The notes under the pieces are model-generated. The model ran no database searches, was not told where the DNA came from, and saw only the letters and a list, made by a program, of their open reading frames with translations. The position numbers and the translations under genes were made by a program. A DNA stretch of 16,064 nucleotides from Candidatus Microgenomates bacterium (GTDB lineage Bacteria > Patescibacteriota > Microgenomatia > UBA1406 > GWC2-37-13), in contig WFWI01000043.1 in NCBI GenBank assembly GCA_015491205.1, positions 1 to 16,064 on the forward strand, read 5' to 3'. Numbering within the stretch: the first letter of the stretch is position 1; every line of letters begins with the position of its first letter. Positions 1-6,630 of the stretch are shown here, piece by piece.

Positions 1-43
1 GTTTTGGAGCTTTGCAAAAAATTTTCTATAAAAGAAGTTTATG

Positions 44-49
44 TATAAT
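44..49 (+). promoter_or_regulatory. Putative -10 box for a leaderless transcript
   Basis: A perfect TATAAT lies six bases before the ATG at 55. Transcription would then begin at about base 55-56, so the message would have almost no 5' leader. No convincing -35 hexamer is visible at the right distance, and the window starts only 43 bases upstream. The call rests on the -10 match alone. Confidence 0.45.
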
Positions 50-54
50 TTTTA

Positions 55-360
55 ATGGAAAGATTTCTTTTAGGGATAAATCTTCTGGCTTTAGTTATTT
101 TTATTATAGCTTTGCCTGTATTACCACCTGAAGTACCTCTTTTTTACTCTTACCCAACAGCTGAAGAGCAGCTTGTACCTCTTGTTTTTATTTTTTTGCC
201 CCTTTTGGCAGCTGATTTTTTTGTAGTTTTGAACAAGGCCTTGGTTGTTTTTCTTTTTGGAGAGAAAGAAAGCTTTGAAAAGCTTTTGACATATACTTCT
301 TATTTTTTTGTGCTCTCTGCTTTTTATATGTTTATAAAAACTATAATATTAGTTGTATGA
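55..360 (+). CDS. Small three-helix membrane protein of unknown function
   Basis: This 101-residue protein is almost entirely hydrophobic. Predicted membrane segments lie at about residues 5-23, 41-60 and 77-100. A short extracytoplasmic-type loop after helix 1 carries a PPEVPLFYSYP stretch, which faintly resembles the proline-rich loop of DUF1648-type membrane proteins. That resemblance is from memory and is weak. The stop codon overlaps the start of the next gene in an ATGA junction (357-360), so the two are probably translationally coupled and may work together at the membrane. No catalytic residues are visible. The ATG at 55 is the only good start, and a TATAAT just upstream supports it. 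Confidence 0.75.
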   Translation: MERFLLGINLLALVIFIIALPVLPPEVPLFYSYPTAEEQLVPLVFIFLPLLAADFFVVLNKALVVFLFGEKESFEKLLTYTSYFFVLSAFYMFIKTIILVV

Positions 361-1415
361 GGGAAATTTTAGGATTTGGCCTTGCCTTTATCTTAGCATT
401 TATTTCCACGCCTGCGGTTATAAGGTTTGCTCAAAGATTTTCTTTAATAACTGACAAAAGAACGAGAAAGCACCCAGCTCATACACACAAGGGCCGGATT
501 CCTCGAGCAGGTGGTTTGGCAGTTTTTTTGGGAGTTGTTGTTGCCTCTCTTTTTCTTTTGCCTCTTAACAAAATTTTCCGGGCAGTTCATTTGGCAGCCT
601 TGCTGCTTCTTATAATTGGGCTTTTGGACGATAAATATGACCTATCGCCTTATTTAAGGTTTTTTTTGAATATTTTGGCTGCTTCAATTGCTGTGGCAGG
701 TGGGATTGGGATTCCTTATTTTTCAAACCCTTTAGGAGGGATCGTGGATTTAAGGCCTTTTTCTTTTAAAATAAACTTTTTTGGAGAAAGGGAGGTTTTG
801 TACTTGGCAGATTTCTTGGCTATCTTTTGGCTGGTGTTCACTACCAATGTTATAAACTGGAGTAAAGGGGTTGATGGCCAGATGCCTGGGTTTGTGGCAA
901 TTGCAGCTTTTTTTTTGGGGGTCTTGGCCTATAGGTTTTCAGCTTTTGATATAAAGGTCGAGGATACAGCGGTTTTTTCCTTTATTGTCTCAGGCGCTTT
1001 TTTAGGTTTTTTGCCCTGGAATTTTTACCCACAAAAAATTATGCCAGGGTACTCCGGTGGAGCTTTGGCAGGGTTTTACCTTGGAGTTTTGTCCCTTCTT
1101 TCCTTTGGAAAGCTAGGAACTTTTATCATGATTTTAGCAGTGCCTTTGATTGATGGTGTCTATACAATTGTAAGGCGGCTGGCAGCCCGAAGATCTCCGT
1201 TTTTGGCAGACTGGGGCCATTTTCACCACAGGCTTTTGGAAATAGGCTGGGGAAGGCGAAGGATTGCGGTTTTCTATTGGCTGATAACTTTTCTACTTGG
1301 TTTTTCCTCACTTTTTATAACAGGCATAAAGCGCTTGGCTGCCCTTTTCTCCATCCTTCTTCTTATGGCAGTGTTTTTTGGGTTTATTGAGAGAGTGAAA
1401 AGAAGTAGCAAGTAG
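357..1415 (+). CDS. Polyprenyl-phosphate sugar-1-phosphate transferase family protein (WecA/MraY-like, GT4), divergent
   Basis: This is a 352-residue multi-pass membrane protein of the family that transfers a sugar-1-phosphate from a UDP-sugar to a lipid carrier on the cytoplasmic face. Visible family marks are the IGLLDDKYDL motif (D91, D92), a cytoplasmic NVINWSKGVDG motif (residues 164-174), PLIDGVYTIVRR (263-274), and a C-terminal WGHFHHRLLEIG (286-297), which is characteristic of WecA-type enzymes. Two motifs are altered. The usual DGxDG reads KGVDG, and the usual MGDxGS reads MPGYSGG (229-235), which removes an aspartate that binds magnesium in MraY. It is either a lineage-specific subfamily or a member with changed catalysis. 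The start overlaps the upstream gene by four bases. The last codons lie inside a repeat block, so the C-terminus may have been rewritten by it. Confidence 0.8.
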   Translation: MREILGFGLAFILAFISTPAVIRFAQRFSLITDKRTRKHPAHTHKGRIPRAGGLAVFLGVVVASLFLLPLNKIFRAVHLAALLLLIIGLLDDKYDLSPYLRFFLNILAASIAVAGGIGIPYFSNPLGGIVDLRPFSFKINFFGEREVLYLADFLAIFWLVFTTNVINWSKGVDGQMPGFVAIAAFFLGVLAYRFSAFDIKVEDTAVFSFIVSGAFLGFLPWNFYPQKIMPGYSGGALAGFYLGVLSLLSFGKLGTFIMILAVPLIDGVYTIVRRLAARRSPFLADWGHFHHRLLEIGWGRRRIAVFYWLITFLLGFSSLFITGIKRLAALFSILLLMAVFFGFIERVKRSSK

Positions 1416-1518
1416 CGAGAAGAAGCAAGTAGCTAGGGATTGGTAGCTAGTATAATAATACTTTGTTTCTTCTCGCTACTTACTACTCGCTACTAACTAC
1501 CAACTACCAGCTACCAAT
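1403..1518. repeat. Interlocking inverted-repeat block (GTAGC type)
   Basis: A perfect 15-bp inverted repeat pairs 1410-1424 (AAGTAGCGAGAAGAA) with 1467-1481. A second, 10-bp one pairs 1439-1448 (ATTGGTAGCT) with 1509-1518. The arms alternate (A, B, A', B'), so both cannot form as nested hairpins. Short GTAGC or GCTAC words recur throughout. The left arm runs over the stop codon of the upstream gene (1413-1415). A lone TATAAT lies between arms at 1451-1456. This looks like a dispersed intergenic element, but only one copy of this exact form is seen here. Confidence 0.75.
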
Positions 1519-1519
1519 T

Positions 1520-1528
1520 TGATAAAAT
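1520..1528 (+). promoter_or_regulatory. Putative extended -10 promoter of miaB
   Basis: The sequence TGATAAAAT matches an extended -10 (TGn followed by TAAAAT, five of six to consensus). It ends eight bases before the ATG at 1537, which would place the transcription start at or just before the start codon and give a leaderless or nearly leaderless message. No -35 box is evident. Confidence 0.35.
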
Positions 1529-1536
1529 TTAACCAT

Positions 1537-2757
1537 ATGAAATACTTTATTAAAACCTTTGGCTGTCAACAGAACAAGGCGGATTCGGAGAGAATTGAGG
1601 CTGCTTTTCGAGCCCGTGGTATGCAACCTGCGTCAGATTATAGCCAGGCAAATTATGTTGTGGTTAACACCTGTATGGTAAGGCAGTCTGCTGAAAACCG
1701 CGTGTATGGGTTGGTAAGGAACTTGGGAAAAATAAAAAGAAGAAAGCAAAAGCAAGGCGAGTTTTACAAAATAATTTTAACAGGCTGTATGGTAGGCCTT
1801 GCAGTAAGGGATCCTTCTGGCAAATATCTTCAAAGATTAAAGAAAATTATGCCGGAAGTGGATGAGTTTATGCCGATTGAGGAGGTAGGTTTTGATCTTC
1901 CGCCTGTAAGGCAAAGTGGAGAGAATGCTTGGGTGCCAATATCCAATGGATGCAACAACTTTTGTACTTTTTGCGTTGTGCCTTTTACAAGAGGAAGGGA
2001 GGTGTCCCGGCCTTTTGAGGATATTATAAGGGAGTGTGAAGAGCTTAGGGAAAAAGGGTTTAAACAAGTTGTCCTTTTGGGACAAAACGTTAATTCCTAT
2101 GGCGCAGATTTAGTCTTAGGCAGGGATAAGGTTAAAGCCCTGCGGGAGGTTAATCTTGATTATTTTGGCAAAAAAAACGGAGAGCTTGAGGATATTGGAA
2201 AAATTTTAAAATACAAGCTCAATGGAAGGAAAATAGAGCCAGTTTATGTAAAACATTTGGGAAGGTATAGGATTCCAACTCTTTTCCCCTATCTTTTGGA
2301 GGAGGTGGCAAAGCTTGGGTTTGAGAAAGTTGATTTTATCTCCTCAAATCCTTGGGACTTTTCAGACGAGCTTATTGAGGTTATTGCCAAATACCCAAAT
2401 ATTACGCGTACAATTCATCTTCCAGTACAATCTGGGGATAACAATGTGCTTCGCCGCATGAACCGTTGGTATACAGCAGAAGAATATTTAGAGCTTATTG
2501 AAAAAATAAGAAAAAAAGTTCCAGGAGTGAAGTTTACAACTGATATTATCGTGGGCTTTTGTGGGGAGACGGAAGAGGAGTTTGAAAACACAGTAAAGCT
2601 TTGCAAAAAGGTTGGTTTTGAAAAGGCCTATATTGCTATGTACTCTCCCAGGCCGATGACAGCAGCTACTAAAGTTTTCAAAGACGACGTGCCCTGGGAG
2701 GAAAAAAAGCGCAGGTGGAGGATATTGGAGGAGATGATAAATAAAAAATCTCAATGA
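1537..2757 (+). CDS. miaB: MiaB-type tRNA methylthiotransferase (radical SAM), without TRAM domain
   Basis: The predicted role is methylthiolation of i6A37 in tRNAs that read UNN codons, using SAM and two iron-sulfur clusters. From the ATG at 1537 the protein has 406 residues. The N-terminal UPF0004 domain has its three cluster cysteines at C10 (FGCQQNKAD), C46 (NTCMVR) and C84 (TGCMVG). The radical-SAM motif CNNFCTFC is at C139, C143 and C146. GQNVNSYG and HLPVQSGDNNVLRRMNR are typical of MiaB. About 45 extra residues lie between GQNVNSYG (182-189) and FPYLLEEV (250-257), where relatives have a short linker. The protein ends just after SPRPMTAATKVFKDDVPW and a helical tail, with no C-terminal TRAM RNA-binding domain. 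Its last codons run into a repeat block. An in-frame TTG at 1519 is possible but less likely, because MKYFIKTFGCQ is the natural N-terminus. Confidence 0.88.
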   Translation: MKYFIKTFGCQQNKADSERIEAAFRARGMQPASDYSQANYVVVNTCMVRQSAENRVYGLVRNLGKIKRRKQKQGEFYKIILTGCMVGLAVRDPSGKYLQRLKKIMPEVDEFMPIEEVGFDLPPVRQSGENAWVPISNGCNNFCTFCVVPFTRGREVSRPFEDIIRECEELREKGFKQVVLLGQNVNSYGADLVLGRDKVKALREVNLDYFGKKNGELEDIGKILKYKLNGRKIEPVYVKHLGRYRIPTLFPYLLEEVAKLGFEKVDFISSNPWDFSDELIEVIAKYPNITRTIHLPVQSGDNNVLRRMNRWYTAEEYLELIEKIRKKVPGVKFTTDIIVGFCGETEEEFENTVKLCKKVGFEKAYIAMYSPRPMTAATKVFKDDVPWEEKKRRWRILEEMINKKSQ

Positions 2758-2960
2758 CCAAGCACCAATAACCAAACCTGCCCGCCATTGGCCTGAGCCG
2801 ACCCGCCTGCCACTGCGAGGCACGAGCGGGCAGGAGGCGATGGCAGGCGGGCAAATTCCAATAACCAATGACCAAAATTCCAAACAAAATTGGTTTTGGC
2901 AATTTGAACATTTGTAATTTGAAAATTGTTTGGTTATTGGAATTTGGTGATTGGTTATTT
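2746..2960. repeat. Nested inverted-repeat element filling the miaB-tuf spacer
   Basis: An AT-rich outer shell of CCAATAACCAA and AATTCCAA words surrounds a GC-rich core. AAATTCCAATAACCAA (2853-2868) is perfectly inverted at 2930-2945. The start of the block (2755-2777, TGACCAAGCACCAATAACCAA) is imperfectly inverted near 2932-2957. The element begins at or slightly before the miaB stop codon (2755-2757). No reading frame or transposase lies inside, so a non-coding, possibly MITE- or REP-like element fits best. Confidence 0.75.
2802..2851. repeat. GC-rich hairpin core inside the spacer repeat
   Basis: CCCGCCTGCCA (2802-2812) is perfectly inverted at 2841-2851. A further arm, TGCCCGCC at 2779-2786, is inverted at 2846-2853 and could compete for the same partner. 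The loop holds another CAGG/CCTG pairing option. The GC content is far above that of the surrounding DNA. No T-run follows in either direction, so it is not a standard intrinsic terminator. Confidence 0.7.
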
Positions 2961-3009
2961 TTAATCTCTTCTAGCTACTACCTTCAATTGCGCTTGCAAA
3001 GTTTTGGGC

Positions 3010-3037
3010 TTGATATTATAATGTTTTAAGCTATAAT
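3010..3037 (+). promoter_or_regulatory. Promoter of tuf (TTGATA, 16-base spacer, TATAAT)
   Basis: TTGATA at 3010-3015 and a perfect TATAAT at 3032-3037 are separated by 16 bases. This predicts a start near 3044 and a T-rich leader of about 36 bases before the tuf ATG at 3080. A second TATAAT at 3017-3022 lies within the spacer. No Shine-Dalgarno sequence is visible in the leader. Confidence 0.65.
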
Positions 3038-3079
3038 TTAAACTCTTTTATTTAAAAGTTTTCTTTTTTATTTGATACT

Positions 3080-4264
3080 ATGGCAGAAGGAAAATTTCAA
3101 AGAACAAAACCTCATCTTAATATTGGTACAATTGGACACGTTGATCATGGTAAGACCACTTTAACCTCAGCAATTCATTACGTTTTATCCAAAAAAGGTC
3201 TGGCAAAGTTTTTAAAATACGAGGAGATTGATAAAGCTCCAGAAGAAAAAGCAAGGGGTCTTACAATTAATATTCATCACTCCGAATATGAGACTGAAAA
3301 GAGGCATTATGCTCACATTGATGCTCCAGGTCATGCAGATTATGTAAAGAATATGATTACAGGAGCAGCTCAAATGGATGGAGCAATCCTTGTTGTTTCA
3401 GCAGTTGATGGACCAATGCCTCAGACAAGAGAGCATATTCTTCTTGCCAAGCAGGTTAATGTGCCGGCAATTGTTGTATTCTTGAACAAGACCGATATGG
3501 TAGAGGATCCTGAGATTGTTGATCTTGTTGAAATGGAGGTGAGGGATCTTTTGAAAAAGTATGGTTATCCAGGCGATGAGGTGCCAGTTATCCGCGGCTC
3601 AGCTCTTAAAGCTCTTCAAGATGATCCTGAAGCAATAAAGGCTATTGAAGAGCTCTTGAAGGCTGTTGATGAGTACATCCCAGAGCCAAAGCGAGATAAG
3701 GATAAGCCATTCTTGATGCCAATTGAGGATGTTTTCTCAATCCAAGGAAGAGGTACAGTTGTTACTGGAAGAGTTGAAAGGGGAGTTTTGAAAGTAGGAG
3801 AAGAGGTTGAGATAGTAGGTTTAAGAGAAACTCAAAAAACTGTAGTTACAGGAATTGAGATGTTTAGGAAAGAATTAGATGAGGCTCTGCCAGGAGATAA
3901 TGTTGGTGTGTTGCTCCGTGGGATTGAGAAGGGAGATGTTGAGCGCGGACAAGTGCTTGCCAAGCCAGGGTCAATTACGCCTCATACAGAGTTTGAGGCT
4001 GAGATTTATGTCTTGAAGAAGGAAGAGGGAGGAAGACACACGCCCTTTTTCTCGGGCTACAGGCCACAATTTTACATCAGAACCACTGATGTGACAGGAG
4101 AGATTACTTTACCATCCAATATAGAGATGGTTATGCCAGGTGATAATGTAAAAGTAAACGTAAAACTTATCAAACCTGTAGCTTTGGAGGAGGGTTCAAG
4201 ATTTGCTATCAGAGAAGGTGGGAGAACTGTTGGAGCAGGAGTGGTGACAAAGATTATTAAATAA
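3080..4264 (+). CDS. tuf: Translation elongation factor Tu
   Basis: This is a GTPase that carries aminoacyl-tRNA to the ribosomal A site in the cytoplasm. The 394-residue length matches the family. The three domains are complete. The GTPase domain has GHVDHGKT (residues 19-26), the switch I region APEEKARGLTIN (53-64), DAPGH (81-85, with the catalytic-site histidine H85) and NKTD (136-139). Domains 2 and 3 follow from about residue 210, with VFSIQGRGTVVTGRVERG and a C-terminal FAIREGGRTVGAGVV. The DAPGH and NKTD forms are mild variants of the common DCPGH and NKCD. The gene has its own promoter and is followed by rpsJ, as in many bacteria. The usual upstream partners rpsL, rpsG and fusA are absent here and are replaced by miaB. 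Confidence 0.98.
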   Translation: MAEGKFQRTKPHLNIGTIGHVDHGKTTLTSAIHYVLSKKGLAKFLKYEEIDKAPEEKARGLTINIHHSEYETEKRHYAHIDAPGHADYVKNMITGAAQMDGAILVVSAVDGPMPQTREHILLAKQVNVPAIVVFLNKTDMVEDPEIVDLVEMEVRDLLKKYGYPGDEVPVIRGSALKALQDDPEAIKAIEELLKAVDEYIPEPKRDKDKPFLMPIEDVFSIQGRGTVVTGRVERGVLKVGEEVEIVGLRETQKTVVTGIEMFRKELDEALPGDNVGVLLRGIEKGDVERGQVLAKPGSITPHTEFEAEIYVLKKEEGGRHTPFFSGYRPQFYIRTTDVTGEITLPSNIEMVMPGDNVKVNVKLIKPVALEEGSRFAIREGGRTVGAGVVTKIIK

Positions 4265-4297
4265 GCAGTTGAGTTGCGAATCTAAAGTTTAAAAATT

Positions 4298-4323
4298 AGT
4301 GCCCGCCTAAAACGGCGGGCGCT
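4298..4323 (+). terminator. GC-rich hairpin between tuf and rpsJ (terminator or attenuator)
   Basis: The stem AGTGCCCGCC pairs with GGCGGGCGCT across the loop TAAAAC: ten pairs, one of them T-G. An interrupted T-rich stretch (TTAGCTCTTTT) follows, and the rpsJ ATG lies 16 bases beyond the stem. It could end part of the tuf transcripts or act in the rpsJ leader. The broken T-run makes it weaker than a canonical terminator. Confidence 0.6.
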
Positions 4324-4339
4324 TTAGCTCTTTTAAACT

Positions 4340-4648
4340 ATGCCAAAAGGAAAAGTGAGAATAAAACTTAAGTCTTACGACCATAGGCTTTTGGATGAGA
4401 CATGCAAAAAAATAGTTGAAAGTGCTATTGCAAGTGGAGCTTCAGTTGTTGGCCCTGTTCCTTTGCCGACAAAAACTGAAGTGTATGTTGTTAACAGGTC
4501 TCCATTTATTGATAAGGACTCTCGCGAACATTTTGGGTTGAAAATTCATAAGCGATTGATAGATATAATTAACCCAACAAATCAAACTATAGATTCACTT
4601 CTTCATTTAGAGCTACCTGCAGGAGTATCGGTGGAGGTGAAAATGTAA
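4340..4648 (+). CDS. rpsJ: 30S ribosomal protein S10 (uS10)
   Basis: This 102-residue protein of the small-subunit head has the family's full length. Recognisable segments are the N-terminal VRIKLKSYDHRLLD, GPVPLPTKTEVYVVNRSP (the extended loop that reaches into the head and, in E. coli, also contacts NusB) and a C-terminal LELPAGVSVEVKM. It normally heads the S10 operon with rplC directly behind. Here a minus-strand antiporter gene intervenes, and its 3' end overlaps the last 46 bases of rpsJ. S10 is therefore separated from the rest of the cluster and probably shares the tuf promoter. The ATG is preceded by CT and has no Shine-Dalgarno sequence. Confidence 0.97.
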   Translation: MPKGKVRIKLKSYDHRLLDETCKKIVESAIASGASVVGPVPLPTKTEVYVVNRSPFIDKDSREHFGLKIHKRLIDIINPTNQTIDSLLHLELPAGVSVEVKM

Positions 4649-6546
4649 GGATATTTGTTGTAATAAGCCTCTAGCTTGTTGATGTTGTATTCTATAAAAA
4701 ACAAATGGCTTTTTATAACTTTTTCAAGAGTTTGAGATAACTTTGATTCTTTTACTTTTTTGTGCTCTAGTAGTTCTTCTATGTATTCTATTACCTTAAC
4801 AGAAGATATTATTCGGGCAAGATAAACAAGGACTTCTTCTTTTACTATTGTGTTCATATCTTTTTTAAGGATCTTATACCAAACTTTTTTTAAGTATTTC
4901 AAAAACTTTAGCCTTAAGGAAGGATTTTTTTGTTTAATAAACCCTTTTTCATCAACCACTCTGGTAGCAAATTTTTCAGGATAGACAAGAGCATCTTTTT
5001 GAAGGTCAAGTTCTGCTTTAAGGGAAAGGAGAGAATAATAATCAAGCAGGCCTTCTTTATATCTTTTAAGATGAGACTGCCATTCAAGCTTGGCGCTTAA
5101 ATAGTGTATGCCTTTTTCTACAGTTTTGTTAGGCAATATTGTGAGCGAAGAGATTATATTTTGTATATCCTTTAAGTTCTTTTCTAAACTTATTTTTAAG
5201 TAGTTTACAAACCAAGATTGCTTGTCTTTAACAAGCTTTAGGTCTTTTTTAAGGTGTTTTTCTTGAGCTATCTTTTTATACAAAAGCTTAACTTTTCTAG
5301 CAACGTCTATCACTTCTGAGAAAAATAATCCTATATATTTTTTGATAATAAAGGGAACTAGTGAAGCATTCACTAAGTTAGTAAATACAAAAACAGAATA
5401 GGTAAAAACCTCAAAGGTTGTTTTGTAAGCAAACTTTTCAGGAAGCACATCTACCAAGATAAGAGGTATAATTCCTCTAACACCACCCACGTTTATAATA
5501 TGTTGCCAAGATTTATAGATATCTGGCTCATCAAGAAAAGCCCTTGATTTGTTTGTAATAGCAAAGGTAGTGTAGACTGCGATGCTTCTTGCAACAAGAA
5601 CTATAAGAATTACCACAAGAGTTTGAATAAGGGAGATTTCACTAAAAAAGTTTGATGAAGAGATGTTAGTTCCTACCATAGAAAAGAAATATATATTTAT
5701 CCAAAATGCCAAGATAGAGAAATAGTGTCGTTTTTTTTGAATATCTGTGGTTTTGTAGAAAGGAAAGCTAAAGTTAGAATAAAATATTCCCATCATAATA
5801 ACTACAATAGGGGCGGAAAGTTTAAGCATTTCGCTTGTTTCAAATATAAGAAGCACAAAGAATAGCAGAAGAGAGTTTATAACTTTTATATCTTTTCGCA
5901 ATGAGCGTCCTATTAGGGCAAATCCTATACCAAGTATAGCTCCTACTGCAGCTGAGACAAAAAACTTTAGGAATATGTGTTCTCCTAAGATTACAAAATG
6001 ATTTTTTTCATAGGCAGTTGCGAACAAAATTGCAATTAAAAGTTCATAAAATACTATAGCTGCAGCGTCATTGAACATACTTTCCCCTTCTATTAGGAGT
6101 TTTAATCTTCTTGGAACATTAATTTTTTCAAAAAGTGCTAGCACCCCTATAGGATCAGTTGCTGAGATCAAAGCTCCAAATATTAAGCTATATCCAAAAG
6201 GGATTTTCAATAACAGGAAAAGAAGAGCTGCAATTACAATCGAATTAAGGATTAAGCCAAAGGTTGTTAAAAACCCTACGGTTTTTGCCTGAAGCTTGAG
6301 TTGATGTATATCTATCCTTAGGGCAGAATCAAAAAGAATTAAAGGCAAGAATATGTTGTATACAATGTCATAATTTGGTGTTAAAAAAGAAAAGTTTAGA
6401 GGTAGTATTTTACCTATTATAATAAAAATAGCCAAGAAAATTGTGTAAACCGGGATTCTTACTTTTTCCGAAAGATAATCGCTAAATATGAAAGCGACCG
6501 TTGCTAGAACAATAAATTTTAAAAACAGATAAAGCCCCTCTATCAT
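4603..6546 (-). CDS. CPA1-type sodium/proton antiporter with long C-terminal cytoplasmic domain
   Basis: This 647-residue inner-membrane exchanger is predicted to swap cytoplasmic sodium (or potassium) for protons in pH and salt homeostasis. The first ~405 residues form the membrane domain, with about 12 hydrophobic segments and the CPA1 marks FDSALRID (72-79), SATDP (128-132), GESMFNDAAA (154-163) and NVGGVRGIIPL (352-362). D160 in the ND pair is the expected ion-binding residue and R357 is the conserved late arginine. The last ~235 residues are charged, helical and probably cytoplasmic, and may be regulatory; I recognise no named domain there. The gene runs against the ribosomal cluster and splits S10 from L3. 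Its final 15 codons plus stop are read from the antisense of rpsJ, so the extreme C-terminus (PAGSSK) is probably not functionally constrained. Confidence 0.9.
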   Translation of the reverse strand: MIEGLYLFLKFIVLATVAFIFSDYLSEKVRIPVYTIFLAIFIIIGKILPLNFSFLTPNYDIVYNIFLPLILFDSALRIDIHQLKLQAKTVGFLTTFGLILNSIVIAALLFLLLKIPFGYSLIFGALISATDPIGVLALFEKINVPRRLKLLIEGESMFNDAAAIVFYELLIAILFATAYEKNHFVILGEHIFLKFFVSAAVGAILGIGFALIGRSLRKDIKVINSLLLFFVLLIFETSEMLKLSAPIVVIMMGIFYSNFSFPFYKTTDIQKKRHYFSILAFWINIYFFSMVGTNISSSNFFSEISLIQTLVVILIVLVARSIAVYTTFAITNKSRAFLDEPDIYKSWQHIINVGGVRGIIPLILVDVLPEKFAYKTTFEVFTYSVFVFTNLVNASLVPFIIKKYIGLFFSEVIDVARKVKLLYKKIAQEKHLKKDLKLVKDKQSWFVNYLKISLEKNLKDIQNIISSLTILPNKTVEKGIHYLSAKLEWQSHLKRYKEGLLDYYSLLSLKAELDLQKDALVYPEKFATRVVDEKGFIKQKNPSLRLKFLKYLKKVWYKILKKDMNTIVKEEVLVYLARIISSVKVIEYIEELLEHKKVKESKLSQTLEKVIKSHLFFIEYNINKLEAYYNKYPYIFTSTDTPAGSSK

Positions 6547-6559
6547 AAGAAAGAGAGTT

Positions 6560-6588
6560 ATTATAAAGCATGGGTATTAACAAATCAA
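6560..6588 (-). promoter_or_regulatory. Promoter of the antiporter gene
   Basis: On the minus strand TTGATT (6588-6583) and a perfect TATAAT (6565-6560) are separated by 17 bases. The expected start near 6553 leaves only about six bases before the ATG at 6546, so the message would be almost leaderless. Confidence 0.6.
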
Positions 6589-6594
6589 TAAGAC

Positions 6595-6623
6595 TTTGAT
6601 TTTTAAACTTTGGATGATATAAT
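6595..6623 (+). promoter_or_regulatory. Promoter of rplC and the downstream ribosomal-protein cluster
   Basis: An extended -10, TGATATAAT (6615-6623), is preceded by TTTGAT (6595-6600, 17-base spacer) or TTGATT (6596-6601, 16-base spacer). The predicted start near 6630 coincides with the foot of a stem-loop. This -35 region is a mirror image of the antiporter's: AAATCAA (6582-6588) and TTGATTT (6596-6602) form a perfect 7-bp inverted repeat around seven bases. Confidence 0.65.
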
Positions 6624-6630
6624 TAAAGAT

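Noticed and set aside
1451..1456. TATAAT between the arms of the first repeat as a miaB promoter
   Set aside because: No -35 at suitable distance, and it sits between repeat arms. The extended -10 at 1520-1528 is better placed.
2488..2911. Minus-strand open frames across the end of miaB and the spacer
   Set aside because: They run antisense to miaB and through the repeat block, are rich in Trp, Arg and Pro from the GC-rich palindrome, and have no recognisable family pattern.
2757..2960. Possible CRISPR array in the miaB-tuf spacer
   Set aside because: The repeated words are short, irregular and inverted. There are no uniform repeats with unique spacers and no cas genes.
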